Below, in pieces: positions 1-8,046 of a stretch of 26,351 nucleotides of DNA (its first letter is position 1; each line of letters begins with the position of its first letter). Origin of the DNA: JAJZMA01 sp021850405. GTDB lineage: Bacteria; Chloroflexota; Dormibacteria; Aeolococcales; Aeolococcaceae. Location of the stretch: contig DAHXLU010000018.1 in the NCBI GenBank assembly GCA_027365835.1, positions 1-26,351 on the forward strand, in the 5' to 3' direction. The translations under genes and the position numbers were made by a program. Below the pieces are notes generated by a model, which was not told where the DNA came from, ran no database searches, and saw only the letters and a list, made by a program, of their open reading frames with translations.

Positions 1-75
1 TGCCTCCTCCAGAGTGATTTCCCGCTCTGCCAGCAGTCCAATGATATTAAACCGATCTTGTGCACCTGGTGTCAT
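1..75 (-). CDS. Transposase, N-terminal 25 residues (cut by window edge)
   Basis: The first 25 codons of a gene reading leftward out of the window. The peptide begins MTPGAQDRFNIIGLLAEREI. It is short, helical and followed in such families by a helix-turn-helix. It resembles the N-termini of IS1202/ISNCY-type transposases, a recognition from memory. The start is well supported: AAGGAGG lies 7 bases upstream of the ATG on the minus strand. The gene sits directly inside the terminal repeat described at 84-138, which is the usual arrangement for an IS whose transposase promoter lies in its end. What is seen is the ORF, the ribosome site and the repeat. The family name is inference. Confidence 0.6.
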   Translation of the reverse strand, partial: MTPGAQDRFNIIGLLAEREITLEEA

Positions 76-83
76 GTCGGATC

Positions 84-138
84 CTCCTTACCGACACTTT
101 CACTGAACAGTTAGACCGACATTTTCACTGAAACACGA
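84..138 (-). repeat. Terminal repeat of an insertion sequence
   Basis: Two near-identical 18-base units (90-107 and 115-132, ACCGACAyTTTCACTGAA) stand in tandem just outside the transposase start. The outer border is probably near position 140, where the minus strand would begin TGTCGTGTTTCAGTGAAA. A second copy of the whole block lies at 25501-25558 in the same orientation. Tandem units at an IS tip are typical transposase-binding sites. The exact border cannot be set without the other end or an empty site. Confidence 0.65.
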
Positions 139-260
139 CAGGGGGGCAGCGGTTGTCCGCCGCCTGTCCGCCTTCTCCCCTTATGCTCCTTTGTGGACAA
201 GGACCGTAGTCGCAGGAACCAGCGGGCCTATGACCACAACACCTTTTGGGAGGGAGCACT

Positions 261-1679
261 TTGACCACTGCACCCACACTGCAGTTTCTTGGGGCAGCGG
301 GAACTGTGACCGGAAGCCGTTATCTGGTGGACACTGGCGGCGTCAAGGTGCTTGTGGACGCAGGAATGTTTCAGGGGGATCGCGCACTGAGAGAGCGCAA
401 TTTTGCACCCTTTCCTGTTCCCGCCTCTGAGATAGCAGCCATCGTGCTCACACACGGCCATTTCGATCACGCGGGATATATTCCGAAACTGGTAAAAGAT
501 GGTTTTCGAGGACCGGTGTTTGGCACGGAGTGGACTGGTCGTATCGCAGAGCTGGTCCTTATGGACTCAGGCAAGATCCAGGAGCTGCAAGCAAAGCGGG
601 CTGCCAGGTCAGGCAGGAAGCCGCTTCGGCCCGCACTTTACAACACCGTAGATGCTGCCCGGGCAGTTCTGCAGTTCCGCCAGGTGCCAGGCGGCACTGA
701 CTTTCCGGTAGCCCCGGGAATCACCGGCCACTTACGCCCAGCGGGTCATATTCTTGGCTCTGCCTCGGTGGAACTGAAGCTGGAAGAGTCGGGCAAAACC
801 GTGGTCTTTTCAGGAGATCTGGGGCGTAACAACCATCCTATCCTGCTGCCTCCAGTGGCGCCCCCAGATTGCGATGCAATGGTGGTGGAGTCAACCTATG
901 GTGACCGGGAGCACCAGGATGAGACCCAGGCTCTTCAGCGGCTGGCTTCGGCAGTGCGTAACACCATTGCACGGGGAGGAACGGTAGTCATCCCGTCCTT
1001 TGCTGTCGACCGGACTGAGGTTGTGCTAAGGCAGCTTGGGGACCTCATGGTAAATGGGGCAATACCAAAAACGCCTATCTATGTGGATGGGAAAATGGCT
1101 GTCGGTGTGCTGCAGCTGTACCGCCAGGCAATGGCAAAGGGATTGCCAGAGATCCGTCCCTTTGCCGTGGGGCAGGACTTTTTCAACCAGGCCGGGCAGC
1201 TGCATATAGTCAAGAGCCCAGAGCAGCGCGAGCAGCTAAGGCGGACAAATGGAGTGATAATTGTGGCCTCATCCGGGATGGTGAGCGGTGGTGCCGTTGT
1301 TGGCCACCTGGTGTCGCGCATTGCTGACCCGCGCAACACTGTTGTCCTTTCGGGCTACCAGGGCGCTGGCACCTCCGGGCGCAAGCTGGCTGAAGGCAGC
1401 CACAAGGTATGGCTGGATGGTCGCCAGCTCGATGTGGGCGCCCAGATTGTAAGCGTGGGCTTTTCTGCCCATGCCGATTCCCCAGAGCTGCTCAAATGGC
1501 TGGGTTCCGGCAAGGCAGGCGTCACCTATGCCGTTCACGGCGAGCCGCGCCAGTCAGAAGCACTGGCACGCAAGGTTCGCACCAGCCTGAAGCGGCGCTC
1601 AGTCGTTCCGGCGTACCAGCAAAAGGTGGAGATTGGGCGCGGACATGGGCCGGTGCAGGTGCAGACAGGGGTTTCCTAG
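261..1679 (+). CDS. Beta-CASP metallo-beta-lactamase fold nuclease
   Basis: A 472-residue predicted cytoplasmic RNA-processing nuclease of the MBL/beta-CASP/RMMBL type (YSH1/CPSF-like). The N-terminal MBL domain carries the zinc motif HGHFDH at residues 65-70. Further family blocks follow in order: FSGDLG, ESTYGDREH, the beta-CASP region with IPSFAVDRTEVVL, SSGMVSGG, then FSAHAD and a VHGEPRQSE block in the C-terminal RMMBL part. Full length for the family. I chose TTG at 261 over TTG at 246 because GGGAGGGAG (248-256) is properly spaced only for 261. The gene stands alone, with the IS end upstream and a gene-poor stretch downstream. Substrate unknown; the family acts on RNA, and the fold alone does not separate endo- from exonuclease. 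Confidence 0.9.
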   Translation: MTTAPTLQFLGAAGTVTGSRYLVDTGGVKVLVDAGMFQGDRALRERNFAPFPVPASEIAAIVLTHGHFDHAGYIPKLVKDGFRGPVFGTEWTGRIAELVLMDSGKIQELQAKRAARSGRKPLRPALYNTVDAARAVLQFRQVPGGTDFPVAPGITGHLRPAGHILGSASVELKLEESGKTVVFSGDLGRNNHPILLPPVAPPDCDAMVVESTYGDREHQDETQALQRLASAVRNTIARGGTVVIPSFAVDRTEVVLRQLGDLMVNGAIPKTPIYVDGKMAVGVLQLYRQAMAKGLPEIRPFAVGQDFFNQAGQLHIVKSPEQREQLRRTNGVIIVASSGMVSGGAVVGHLVSRIADPRNTVVLSGYQGAGTSGRKLAEGSHKVWLDGRQLDVGAQIVSVGFSAHADSPELLKWLGSGKAGVTYAVHGEPRQSEALARKVRTSLKRRSVVPAYQQKVEIGRGHGPVQVQTGVS

Positions 1680-2339
1680 GAGGACGATTTTCCCTTGTGC
1701 CGACCGCAGTGGCTCCTGGGACTTAAGGCAACCGTCCAGTCTGCTGGGCTGGCTCATTGCTGGGTTGGCGGTGTGAGGTTCACTGGCACTTTGGAACGTA
1801 GTTGAGTGTGGCCGTGGCAGGCGGTCTTCGGTATGAGTTTTTCCCGTCCAGGACGGGCGTCGGGGCCAGGCGGTGAAAAAAGGTTGACAGCAGACCGGTT
1901 TTTAACGGAAGAGGCCCGTTTCTGGGAAAGAGATGGGGTTGCATCTGCGCCGCCACCATCAAGCCCCAATGCCAGATCCTGGTGTGACAGGCCCACTTCT
2001 AGCGTGGTGCTGCACCCAGTGGTGCCCGAGGAGGTGGCCACGCCTGTTCATGGAGCGGTCCTGGCGCCTTGCTATCTGCTTTTGGGCCAGCTCTTCTTGC
2101 CAATCTGCTATCTTTCAACTCTCTTTCAGGGCTGGATTTGGCTGGCTTCCGGGCGATCCCGTCTGGCTGGTCCGGTCTGGCGCTGGCACCCCTTTAGGAC
2201 ATGGAGTTACCGTGGCGCAGAATTCTGCTTTGAGTGAGCGATGGCGGCCGGGCTTGCTGATGGCTGCTGATGGCAATAGCACTGTACTCCGGGCGGGATT
2301 GCCCGGCAAGAGCATTGCCCAGCAACAAAGGGCAGCAGT
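1680..2339. other. 660-base gene-poor interval
   Basis: No convincing gene: the ORFs here are short, lack good ribosome sites and have biased low-complexity composition. Visible elements are a perfect odd palindrome CCCGTCCAGGACGGG at 1843-1857, a TTGACA at 1884-1889 without a good -10 at 17 bases, and a hairpin CCGGGC-N6-GCCCGG at 2289-2306 that lies just upstream of the DUF4239 gene's ribosome site. Nothing identifies a known RNA. Confidence 0.5.
1843..1857. promoter_or_regulatory. Operator-like 15-base palindrome
   Basis: CCCGTCC-A-GGACGGG, a perfect 7-base inverted repeat with one central base, in a non-coding interval. It is GC-rich and followed by no T-run, so it is not an intrinsic terminator. 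A dimeric regulator site is possible; no regulator is identified. Confidence 0.25.
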
Positions 2340-3140
2340 TTGCCCATGACCCAGGCCCTTCTCAATGCTCTCCCCGAATGGGCTCTTTTCATCCTCTTCG
2401 TGATTGTTCCAGTTGTCCTTACACTCCTGGGCAGCTTCTGCATCAGGAAGTTTCTCCCCCACTGGAAACGTCCCGGATCTGAGGAAACAGTCGGCATCGC
2501 CCTTGGTGTACTCAGCACGTTCTTTGCCCTGGTGCTAGCCTTTGCGATTGTAAATCTCTATCAGCGGTATGACGATGCATCCTACCGGGTTGATGCAACT
2601 GCGTCTGCTCTAATTGCTCTCTCTCATGATGCAGGTGCATTCCCAGCTCCCGAACAGCGCCGGATCAATCTGGCAATTGTGTCCTATTCCCACCATCTGA
2701 CTACCAGTGTATTCCCCGGCCTTCGAGAGGGGACTTTCACTCCCGGGGGGAATCCAGGTACTTCCGGCCTTTATCTTGCGCTTCAGTCATTCCATCCCCA
2801 AAGTCCATCGGAGGTGGGCTTCTACGACGCCTCCATCAATGAGATTGGAACGATTGCCACAGAGGAGCAGCAGTTTACGAGTGACGGGTCATCGGCCCTG
2901 CCGGGGGCATTTGCAGCTCTACTCGTTGCTACAGGGCTTTTGACACTTTGCGGAACTTTTGTTCTTGTCACACAGTCAATCGTGTTTGAGAACATGCTTT
3001 CTTCAGTGATAGCGGCAGTCATTGGAATGGGCTGGCTTACCGTGGCAATCCTTGAATATCCATTCTCGGGGTCAGTAGCAGTGTCCACTGCAGCATTCAC
3101 ACACGGGTATCTGTCCTCGCTTCCGCACCTGCTCAGGTAG
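2340..3140 (+). CDS. DUF4239 (bestrophin-like) membrane protein
   Basis: A 266-residue integral membrane protein. Hydrophobic segments lie near residues 14-35 and 55-75 and two more near the C-terminus (about 185-210 and 218-240), with a soluble loop between the pairs. The block VDATASALIALSHDAGAFP just after the second segment matches the family pattern in which the membrane hairpin is followed by a helical region. The overall 2 TM - loop - 2 TM plan and length fit DUF4239, whose fold has been linked to bestrophin-like channels; function is unproven. TTG 2340 is 7 bases after AAAGGG (2327-2332); ATG 2346 is an alternative. Convergent with the PATAN protein gene 75 bases downstream. Confidence 0.75.
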   Translation: MPMTQALLNALPEWALFILFVIVPVVLTLLGSFCIRKFLPHWKRPGSEETVGIALGVLSTFFALVLAFAIVNLYQRYDDASYRVDATASALIALSHDAGAFPAPEQRRINLAIVSYSHHLTTSVFPGLREGTFTPGGNPGTSGLYLALQSFHPQSPSEVGFYDASINEIGTIATEEQQFTSDGSSALPGAFAALLVATGLLTLCGTFVLVTQSIVFENMLSSVIAAVIGMGWLTVAILEYPFSGSVAVSTAAFTHGYLSSLPHLLR

Positions 3141-3215
3141 TCTGCTTTCCCCCGTAGCTCGCCGCCGCAACCATTGTGCACATCAAACATCAATGAGACG
3201 CAGGCTACCTGCGCC

Positions 3216-4847
3216 CTAGATGGCCCCCTGCCGTCTTGCCACCTGTGACATCTCCTCGCTAACAGCCTCAAGTGTTGAGGGCATCACCCCGCGGATAGTC
3301 ATGGATCTCACATCGCCAAGCACTGCCTCGACGGGCCGGTTTTGCTGGGCCGATTCCTCCAGCAGGTCCTCGACGCGGGAGGCTGAGCGCTGGAGTCTGG
3401 CCCTGGCGATCTGCTTGAACTCTGGCAGCAGGTCCCGCAGGGTTGCCATACCCCCTCCTGTTGCCGGGCTGGCTGTCCCTGCAGGTGGAAAAGCTGGCTC
3501 TGGGCTTCCTGCCATCCAGGGTGCAACCTCAGATGGTGCTGCTGGTGCCATGCCTGGCCCGGTTGGCCCGCCAGCACTGGCGGGGGCCGCTGGGGGAAAT
3601 GATGGTGCTCCGGCGGAAAAATCCACCATCGGGGGAGTTGCCCCAGGCGCTGCCGCTGCAAATGGGTCAGTGCCTGCCTGTGCAGGGGGCGTGACAGGGG
3701 GCATAAGAGGCGGGGGAGGACTGCTGGGGTTCCCAGGTGAGGGAGCTGTAGTTGGCCAGATCTGGCTGCCAACGGTCTCCTGGGGGGCCGTGAGTGGAGC
3801 AGCTGCCGGTGGGCCAGAGGGGCCGGCTCCAGGGGCCTGGGGGGGCGCAAACTGGGCGGGGGCCATACCTTCAGTGGCGGGCGGCATGCTGGCCGCTCCT
3901 GGGGAGGGGTGTTGCAGGCTGCCATCTGGACGCACCTCCGGGAGTGGGCCGGGATCAGTGCGTACGTAGATGGTTCCTTCGGGCTGTTCCACATACTCTT
4001 TCAGAAGGTCCAGATCACCAAGTGCTGGATGGCCATCGGTGTAGGTGGCAATGTGTTTGCCATCTGACAGGCAGGTGACACCCCTTCCCCGGGGCGTGAT
4101 CACCTCAATCACCAGCATTCCTGGCCGTGTCTGCATGTCCGCAATGAACGCCTCCCACTGTATCCAGGGCAGGTGCATGTCCTGATAGAGCGGCTCTCCC
4201 CGAAGGAGTGTGGGAGCACAGTCCACCAGAGCTGGATTCAGCGTGTAGGCAGAAACACTTGCCGAATTGAGCCCCCGGATTCTGCTCAGCGCTGGCTGTC
4301 CGAACAGCGGTGGATCGGGGCTAAAGAAATAAGTCTCGGTCAGCGCACTGTCGCTCACGAGCACCACCCCCATGGAGTTGCCCGTAGATACAGTGATAGC
4401 GCCATCCCGCAGTGCTGGTGCCAAAGCCTCCAGCACGACTGCGTCCAGTGGAATGTTGTCAAAGAGAGGCTTGCCACGTGGCAGCAGCGGTATATAGCCC
4501 GGCCCGCCGGGAACAGGAGGGCCCGAGAGTGCTGGTGGTCCTCCTGGGCTTCCAAGCCTGCCCACCAGCTCTTCGACGGTGAGCTCAATGGTGTAGGCAG
4601 GGATTTCTGCGGCGGAAAAGACGACACGCTCGGGAGCAGAGTACTCGGCCACAATTATCTCTATTGCTTCAGCACCAAGTATCAGTTTTTTCCCTGCAGC
4701 CCTCACCTCGGCATGGACCGGGCGGCCCCCAAAGAAAAACAGGGTGGCCTGGCCACCGTTTATGTCCAGGCGGCCAGTCAGTTTGTCTGCCCCGGCAGCG
4801 GCCACGAATCTGGAGAGGGTCTGGCTGTTCTTGGGTTGAGGTGCCAT
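3216..4847 (-). CDS. PATAN/DUF4388-type signalling protein with long Pro/Ala linker
   Basis: A 543-residue protein. Residues about 1-95 (TGRLDINGGQATLFFFGGRP... then a C-terminal helix) look like a DUF4388/PATAN domain, a module of bacterial signalling and gliding regulators. A second alpha/beta region follows (about 115-310). Then comes a Pro/Ala/Gly-rich linker of some 130 residues, and a helical C-terminal segment of about 80 residues beginning MATLRDLLPEFKQIARARLQ. No membrane segment. I placed the start at 4847 (ATG, AGGA 8 bases upstream) rather than further up: an upstream extension would overlap the divergent cyclase gene and reads as unstructured sequence. It is divergent from that cyclase with only 63 bases between starts, suggesting shared regulation. 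The two bases-level features upstream of its ATG recur at 9506 (see findings). The domain call is by eye. Confidence 0.65.
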   Translation of the reverse strand: MAPQPKNSQTLSRFVAAAGADKLTGRLDINGGQATLFFFGGRPVHAEVRAAGKKLILGAEAIEIIVAEYSAPERVVFSAAEIPAYTIELTVEELVGRLGSPGGPPALSGPPVPGGPGYIPLLPRGKPLFDNIPLDAVVLEALAPALRDGAITVSTGNSMGVVLVSDSALTETYFFSPDPPLFGQPALSRIRGLNSASVSAYTLNPALVDCAPTLLRGEPLYQDMHLPWIQWEAFIADMQTRPGMLVIEVITPRGRGVTCLSDGKHIATYTDGHPALGDLDLLKEYVEQPEGTIYVRTDPGPLPEVRPDGSLQHPSPGAASMPPATEGMAPAQFAPPQAPGAGPSGPPAAAPLTAPQETVGSQIWPTTAPSPGNPSSPPPPLMPPVTPPAQAGTDPFAAAAPGATPPMVDFSAGAPSFPPAAPASAGGPTGPGMAPAAPSEVAPWMAGSPEPAFPPAGTASPATGGGMATLRDLLPEFKQIARARLQRSASRVEDLLEESAQQNRPVEAVLGDVRSMTIRGVMPSTLEAVSEEMSQVARRQGAI

Positions 4848-4910
4848 GCTTGCTATCCTAGCCCGGATGGTTATGCTTGCGACCGCTGTTGTGTCTTGGG
4901 ATGGAGAAGG

Positions 4911-6338
4911 ATGAGCTGGTTGACCTCTGGAAAGAAGCTGCTGGACCAGCAGATCGATGCCTTGCTGGAGCGATTGCATCCGGGACCGAGGAAGGCGGCC
5001 CGGGAGTATGTACTGCGCGCGGTCCGGAACATCCTGCTGCTTCTGGTTTGCGATCTGGTTCTTGCCGTCATCCTGTTTCTCTGTTTCCTGAAAGGTATTG
5101 GTCTGGTAGTGGTGCTGGCCGCTGTACTGCTCTTTCTGGGCCTCCTGTTTGACATGGTGGTTGTATATGCGGAGTGGATTCAGCTGGAGCGGGTGCTGGT
5201 CGACCCGCTGGAGCAGCTGGGTGCTGAGCTGGCGCGTTTCCCTGGTGGGGAGAGGGATCTCCCTCCGGTCGTAGCTGCAGATCTGGCAGAAGCGATGGCA
5301 CGGGTCCATTCCCTGCTGGCTACCGTTACCCGGGAGCGGGAACTTCGCGCGGTGGGCGAGACGCGGGCCAGCTCGCAGAGCTCCCTGCTGCGGCAGATGT
5401 CCAGGGTGCTGCGGGACGTTTCGGCCAGCCTGGACCCGGAGCGCACCTATGCTGCTGTTGTACAGGGAGCACTCCGGATAAGTGGGTTTGAGAAGGGAAC
5501 CCTCTGGATGGTGGATGATGTTGCCCGTACCGTTTCTGCAGTTTGCGATTCCAGCGGCAAGCCGCCTGGTTCAGCGCCAGTACCGTTTGCTGACAGCTTT
5601 GCCGCAAAGGCAGTCACCTCCGGACACAGTGCTATCGGGCATCCATATGGCACCGCCGGTCCACTCTGCATGGCAGTACCGCTTGTCTCGGGTGTTGCTA
5701 TCCTGGCGGTCCTTGAGCTCGCACGGGAAGGCATTGTAGCGACTGTCGACGATAGCGCGCGGGAGGCCGTCGAGATGCTGGCCAGCCATGCTGCGGCTGC
5801 GCTTTCAGCGATCCAGCTGCATGAGGAGGTGGAGTTGCGGGGAGAGCTGGATGGCCTTACCAGGCTATTTAACCGGCGGCGGATGGATGCTGACCTGCAG
5901 GCTGAAGTTACGCGAAGCCTGCGCTATGGCCATGCGCTGACACTGGTGATGACAGACGTGGACCATTTCAAGCAGGTAAACGACACCTTTGGGCATCAGG
6001 CGGGAGACCAGGTGCTGAAAGGGCTGGCCGATGCCCTGCGCACCCATAGCCGTGAGACCGACAGCATCTACCGGTACGGTGGAGAGGAATTTGCTGTATT
6101 GCTGCGGGATACCGACCTTTCCTCAGCAGTCGAGGTGGCAGACCGGATCCGGCTGGCAGTGACAGAGCATCTGGCACAGCTGAAAGTCATACCGGATCCA
6201 CTCACCATCTCACTGGGGGTCGCCTCTGTTTCGGGCAGGATAAGGACAGTGGAGGCGCTGATTCATGCCGCGGATGGAGCCCTCTACACCGCTAAATCTT
6301 CGGGGCGAAATCGTACAGTGGCCGCCGATCCGATCTAA
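4911..6338 (+). CDS. Membrane-anchored GAF-GGDEF diguanylate cyclase
   Basis: A 475-residue enzyme that should make cyclic di-GMP from GTP. An N-terminal hairpin of two membrane segments (about residues 39-62 and 64-87) is followed by a helical linker, a GAF-like sensor (about 160-305) and a C-terminal GGDEF domain (about 310-470). The active site reads GGEEF at 390-394. The allosteric inhibitory I-site RETD lies at 381-384, five residues upstream, so product inhibition is expected. DVDHFKQVNDTFGHQAGD is also a canonical block. Start: ATG 4911 directly abuts GGAGAAGG, which is too close; that site is better spaced for TTG 4920, so the protein may start three codons later. Divergent from the PATAN gene. 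Confidence 0.92.
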   Translation: MSWLTSGKKLLDQQIDALLERLHPGPRKAAREYVLRAVRNILLLLVCDLVLAVILFLCFLKGIGLVVVLAAVLLFLGLLFDMVVVYAEWIQLERVLVDPLEQLGAELARFPGGERDLPPVVAADLAEAMARVHSLLATVTRERELRAVGETRASSQSSLLRQMSRVLRDVSASLDPERTYAAVVQGALRISGFEKGTLWMVDDVARTVSAVCDSSGKPPGSAPVPFADSFAAKAVTSGHSAIGHPYGTAGPLCMAVPLVSGVAILAVLELAREGIVATVDDSAREAVEMLASHAAAALSAIQLHEEVELRGELDGLTRLFNRRRMDADLQAEVTRSLRYGHALTLVMTDVDHFKQVNDTFGHQAGDQVLKGLADALRTHSRETDSIYRYGGEEFAVLLRDTDLSSAVEVADRIRLAVTEHLAQLKVIPDPLTISLGVASVSGRIRTVEALIHAADGALYTAKSSGRNRTVAADPI

Positions 6339-6455
6339 GGCTGAGGACCCTCGAGTCTCAGAGCAGTTACAGCTGCGCAACGAGAGCCTTTCGCAGGTAC
6401 CATTAACCCGTAGGAAACCCATACCGCAGGCGGGATCTGGCGCTCGGTCCTGTTC

Positions 6456-6481
6456 GGGTCGGCCCTCAGTGGGCACGACCC
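6456..6481 (+). other. Strong stem-loop in intergenic region
   Basis: GGGTCG-GCCC-TCAGT-GGGC-A-CGACCC forms a 10-base-pair stem with one bulge between the cyclase and the pentapeptide gene. A second small stem, CTGCG/CGCAG, lies at 6373-6396. No T-tract follows, so it is not a classical terminator. It could be a 5'-UTR structure of the next gene or part of a small RNA. I could not match it to a c-di-GMP or other riboswitch core. Confidence 0.35.
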
Positions 6482-6555
6482 CAGGGTGTAGCCAGAGACT
6501 CAGGTGAGCAGTAGAACAACAGGAAAGCCGCAGGAAAGCTTGACAGGGAGTGGGC

Positions 6556-7425
6556 GTGTTGAGTCATGAGGGCAACGAGGTAACCGTAGCAGCGTCCCGG
6601 CTGCTCGGCCAGCTGTCTCTTGCTGCCACTGACCAGGTTCAGCCCCGGTCAGATCTTTCGGGGTTCAGCTTTGAGGGGTGGGAGGCTACGGGCGAATGGC
6701 GCTTCTTCCGGCAAAAGCTGGTAGGTGCCAAGTTCGATGGGGTCATAGCCCGGGGGCTGGAGGTGCTCGGGTGTGATGCGTCGGGAAGCAGCTGGAAAGG
6801 GGCAGTACTGGACGGGGCACGGTTTGCTGGGGTAGGTAATGGGCTGATTCCCACAGTGCTCGACGACGCTACTTTCGCCGATGCCTCTGCCACTGGCATC
6901 TCGCTTACACACGTGTCTGCGCGCCGGGCATCCTTTGACCGCATCCTTGCCCCAGAGATGGTTGGGGAGCATGTGGATGGCAGGGAATCCACCTGGAGTG
7001 AGGCGATACTCACAGGTGGCCATTTCTGTGAGGGCAGCAACGCGGTGCAGGGAGACTTTTCGGGGGTCATGGCGAAGGGCACCTGCTGGCAGGGAAGCCT
7101 GCTGAATGGAGCCAGTTTTACTGGTGCACAGGCACCATACGGAGACTGGCGGGAGACCAATGTCGAAGGGGTGCACGCTGAGGGTGCTGACTACACCGGC
7201 TCAGTGTGGGACGGGAACTCTTCGCTGGGCAAGATGATAGTAAGCCGGGAAACGCTGTTTGACGGAGCGCGCCTCACCGGATCTGGACTGACGGATCTGC
7301 AGCGCAGGATGGTGAGTCTCAGGGATGCAGAGTTTCCGCTCATACCACAGGGATTTGGCAAACAGCGTAGCCGCCGCCTCAAGGGGATAAGTGCCGACGC
7401 TGGTGGGGTGCACGGGCTGGCGTAA
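6556..7425 (+). CDS. Pentapeptide-repeat-like protein
   Basis: A 289-residue soluble protein built of imperfect five-residue A(D/N/T)(L/F)xx-like steps: for example LDGARFAG, LDDATFADA, LNGASFTGAQ, VEGVHAEGADYTGS. This pattern gives a right-handed quadrilateral beta helix. Repeats are more degenerate than in classic members, with many Trp-containing steps (STWSEAIL, GTCWQGSLL, DYTGSVWDG). Some relatives mimic DNA or protect gyrase, but nothing here shows that. GGGAG (6546-6550) is best spaced for GTG 6556 or TTG 6559; GTG 6550 overlaps it. The 215-base upstream region has marked secondary structure. Function unknown. Confidence 0.65.
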   Translation: MLSHEGNEVTVAASRLLGQLSLAATDQVQPRSDLSGFSFEGWEATGEWRFFRQKLVGAKFDGVIARGLEVLGCDASGSSWKGAVLDGARFAGVGNGLIPTVLDDATFADASATGISLTHVSARRASFDRILAPEMVGEHVDGRESTWSEAILTGGHFCEGSNAVQGDFSGVMAKGTCWQGSLLNGASFTGAQAPYGDWRETNVEGVHAEGADYTGSVWDGNSSLGKMIVSRETLFDGARLTGSGLTDLQRRMVSLRDAEFPLIPQGFGKQRSRRLKGISADAGGVHGLA

Positions 7426-7527
7426 GGCGGTCATCTGTACCGGCGTCAGCCACATTGCTTTCCGGCGACACCGGGACTGGAGCGCTTATGGCGCCCAGAA
7501 ATCGAGTAATAATCAGCAGAAGCGCGC

Positions 7528-7809
7528 CTACTCCTCCTGGAGGCGGTCCACTCTTGTCGCCCAGATCCGGTCTCCTGAGATGGCAAAGGGCAGTTCGTCT
7601 ATGAACGCCTCTCCATCGGCAGGAGTGAGAAGGCGGTTGTCCCTCCCATGGATTCCATTCCTCACCAGTTCTTCGGCTCCAGAACTGCCGTCTTTTACGA
7701 GCGGTTCGATGATCACTGCCCCATGTCCTGGCCAGACAAACCGGGCGAGATTTTCTACCTTGCCATCGTTGGTGAAATGCTGGAGTATTGAGGTTTTACC
7801 CTGGGTCAT
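7528..7809 (-). CDS. Small hypothetical protein (93 aa)
   Basis: Begins MTQGKTSILQHFTNDGKVEN and ends RIWATRVDRLQEE. No membrane segment and no motif that I recognise. The ATG is preceded by AGAAGGAG about 11 bases upstream on the minus strand. Composition is that of a folded soluble protein. It lies convergent with the pentapeptide gene and downstream of the REC-ParA gene on the same strand, 237 bases away. It could be a separate transcript. Confidence 0.6.
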   Translation of the reverse strand: MTQGKTSILQHFTNDGKVENLARFVWPGHGAVIIEPLVKDGSSGAEELVRNGIHGRDNRLLTPADGEAFIDELPFAISGDRIWATRVDRLQEE

Positions 7810-8046
7810 TGCCGATGTAACTCCTTCTGCAGGCGACTCATGGCCACCTGTAGCTTCACAGGATATACCTGACGCCGCCCGTCTTGGCTGTCTCAGGAGA
7901 GCTCACTTTCATATTTACACAATGTGCACCACGGTGGAGGTTGCCTGCCCTTGCCCTGCTGGGCAGGACAGCCTGCATGGTGTCCCGTAACCGGGTGCCC
8001 GCCGTGCCGTTTTTCGGCTGTCGGTCTTCTGTGTCTGTGCTGGTTG

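Noticed and set aside
1806..2237. 143-codon plus-strand ORF
   Set aside because: Weak GTG start without a ribosome site and low-complexity, non-protein-like composition; overlapped by other open frames.
4173..4910. N-terminal extension of the diguanylate cyclase
   Set aside because: Would run through the divergent PATAN gene and has Cys/Trp-rich antisense-like composition.
7944..7967. Hairpin CCTGCCC-N10-GGGCAGG downstream of the REC-ParA gene
   Set aside because: No T-run on either strand and a long loop; not called as a terminator.
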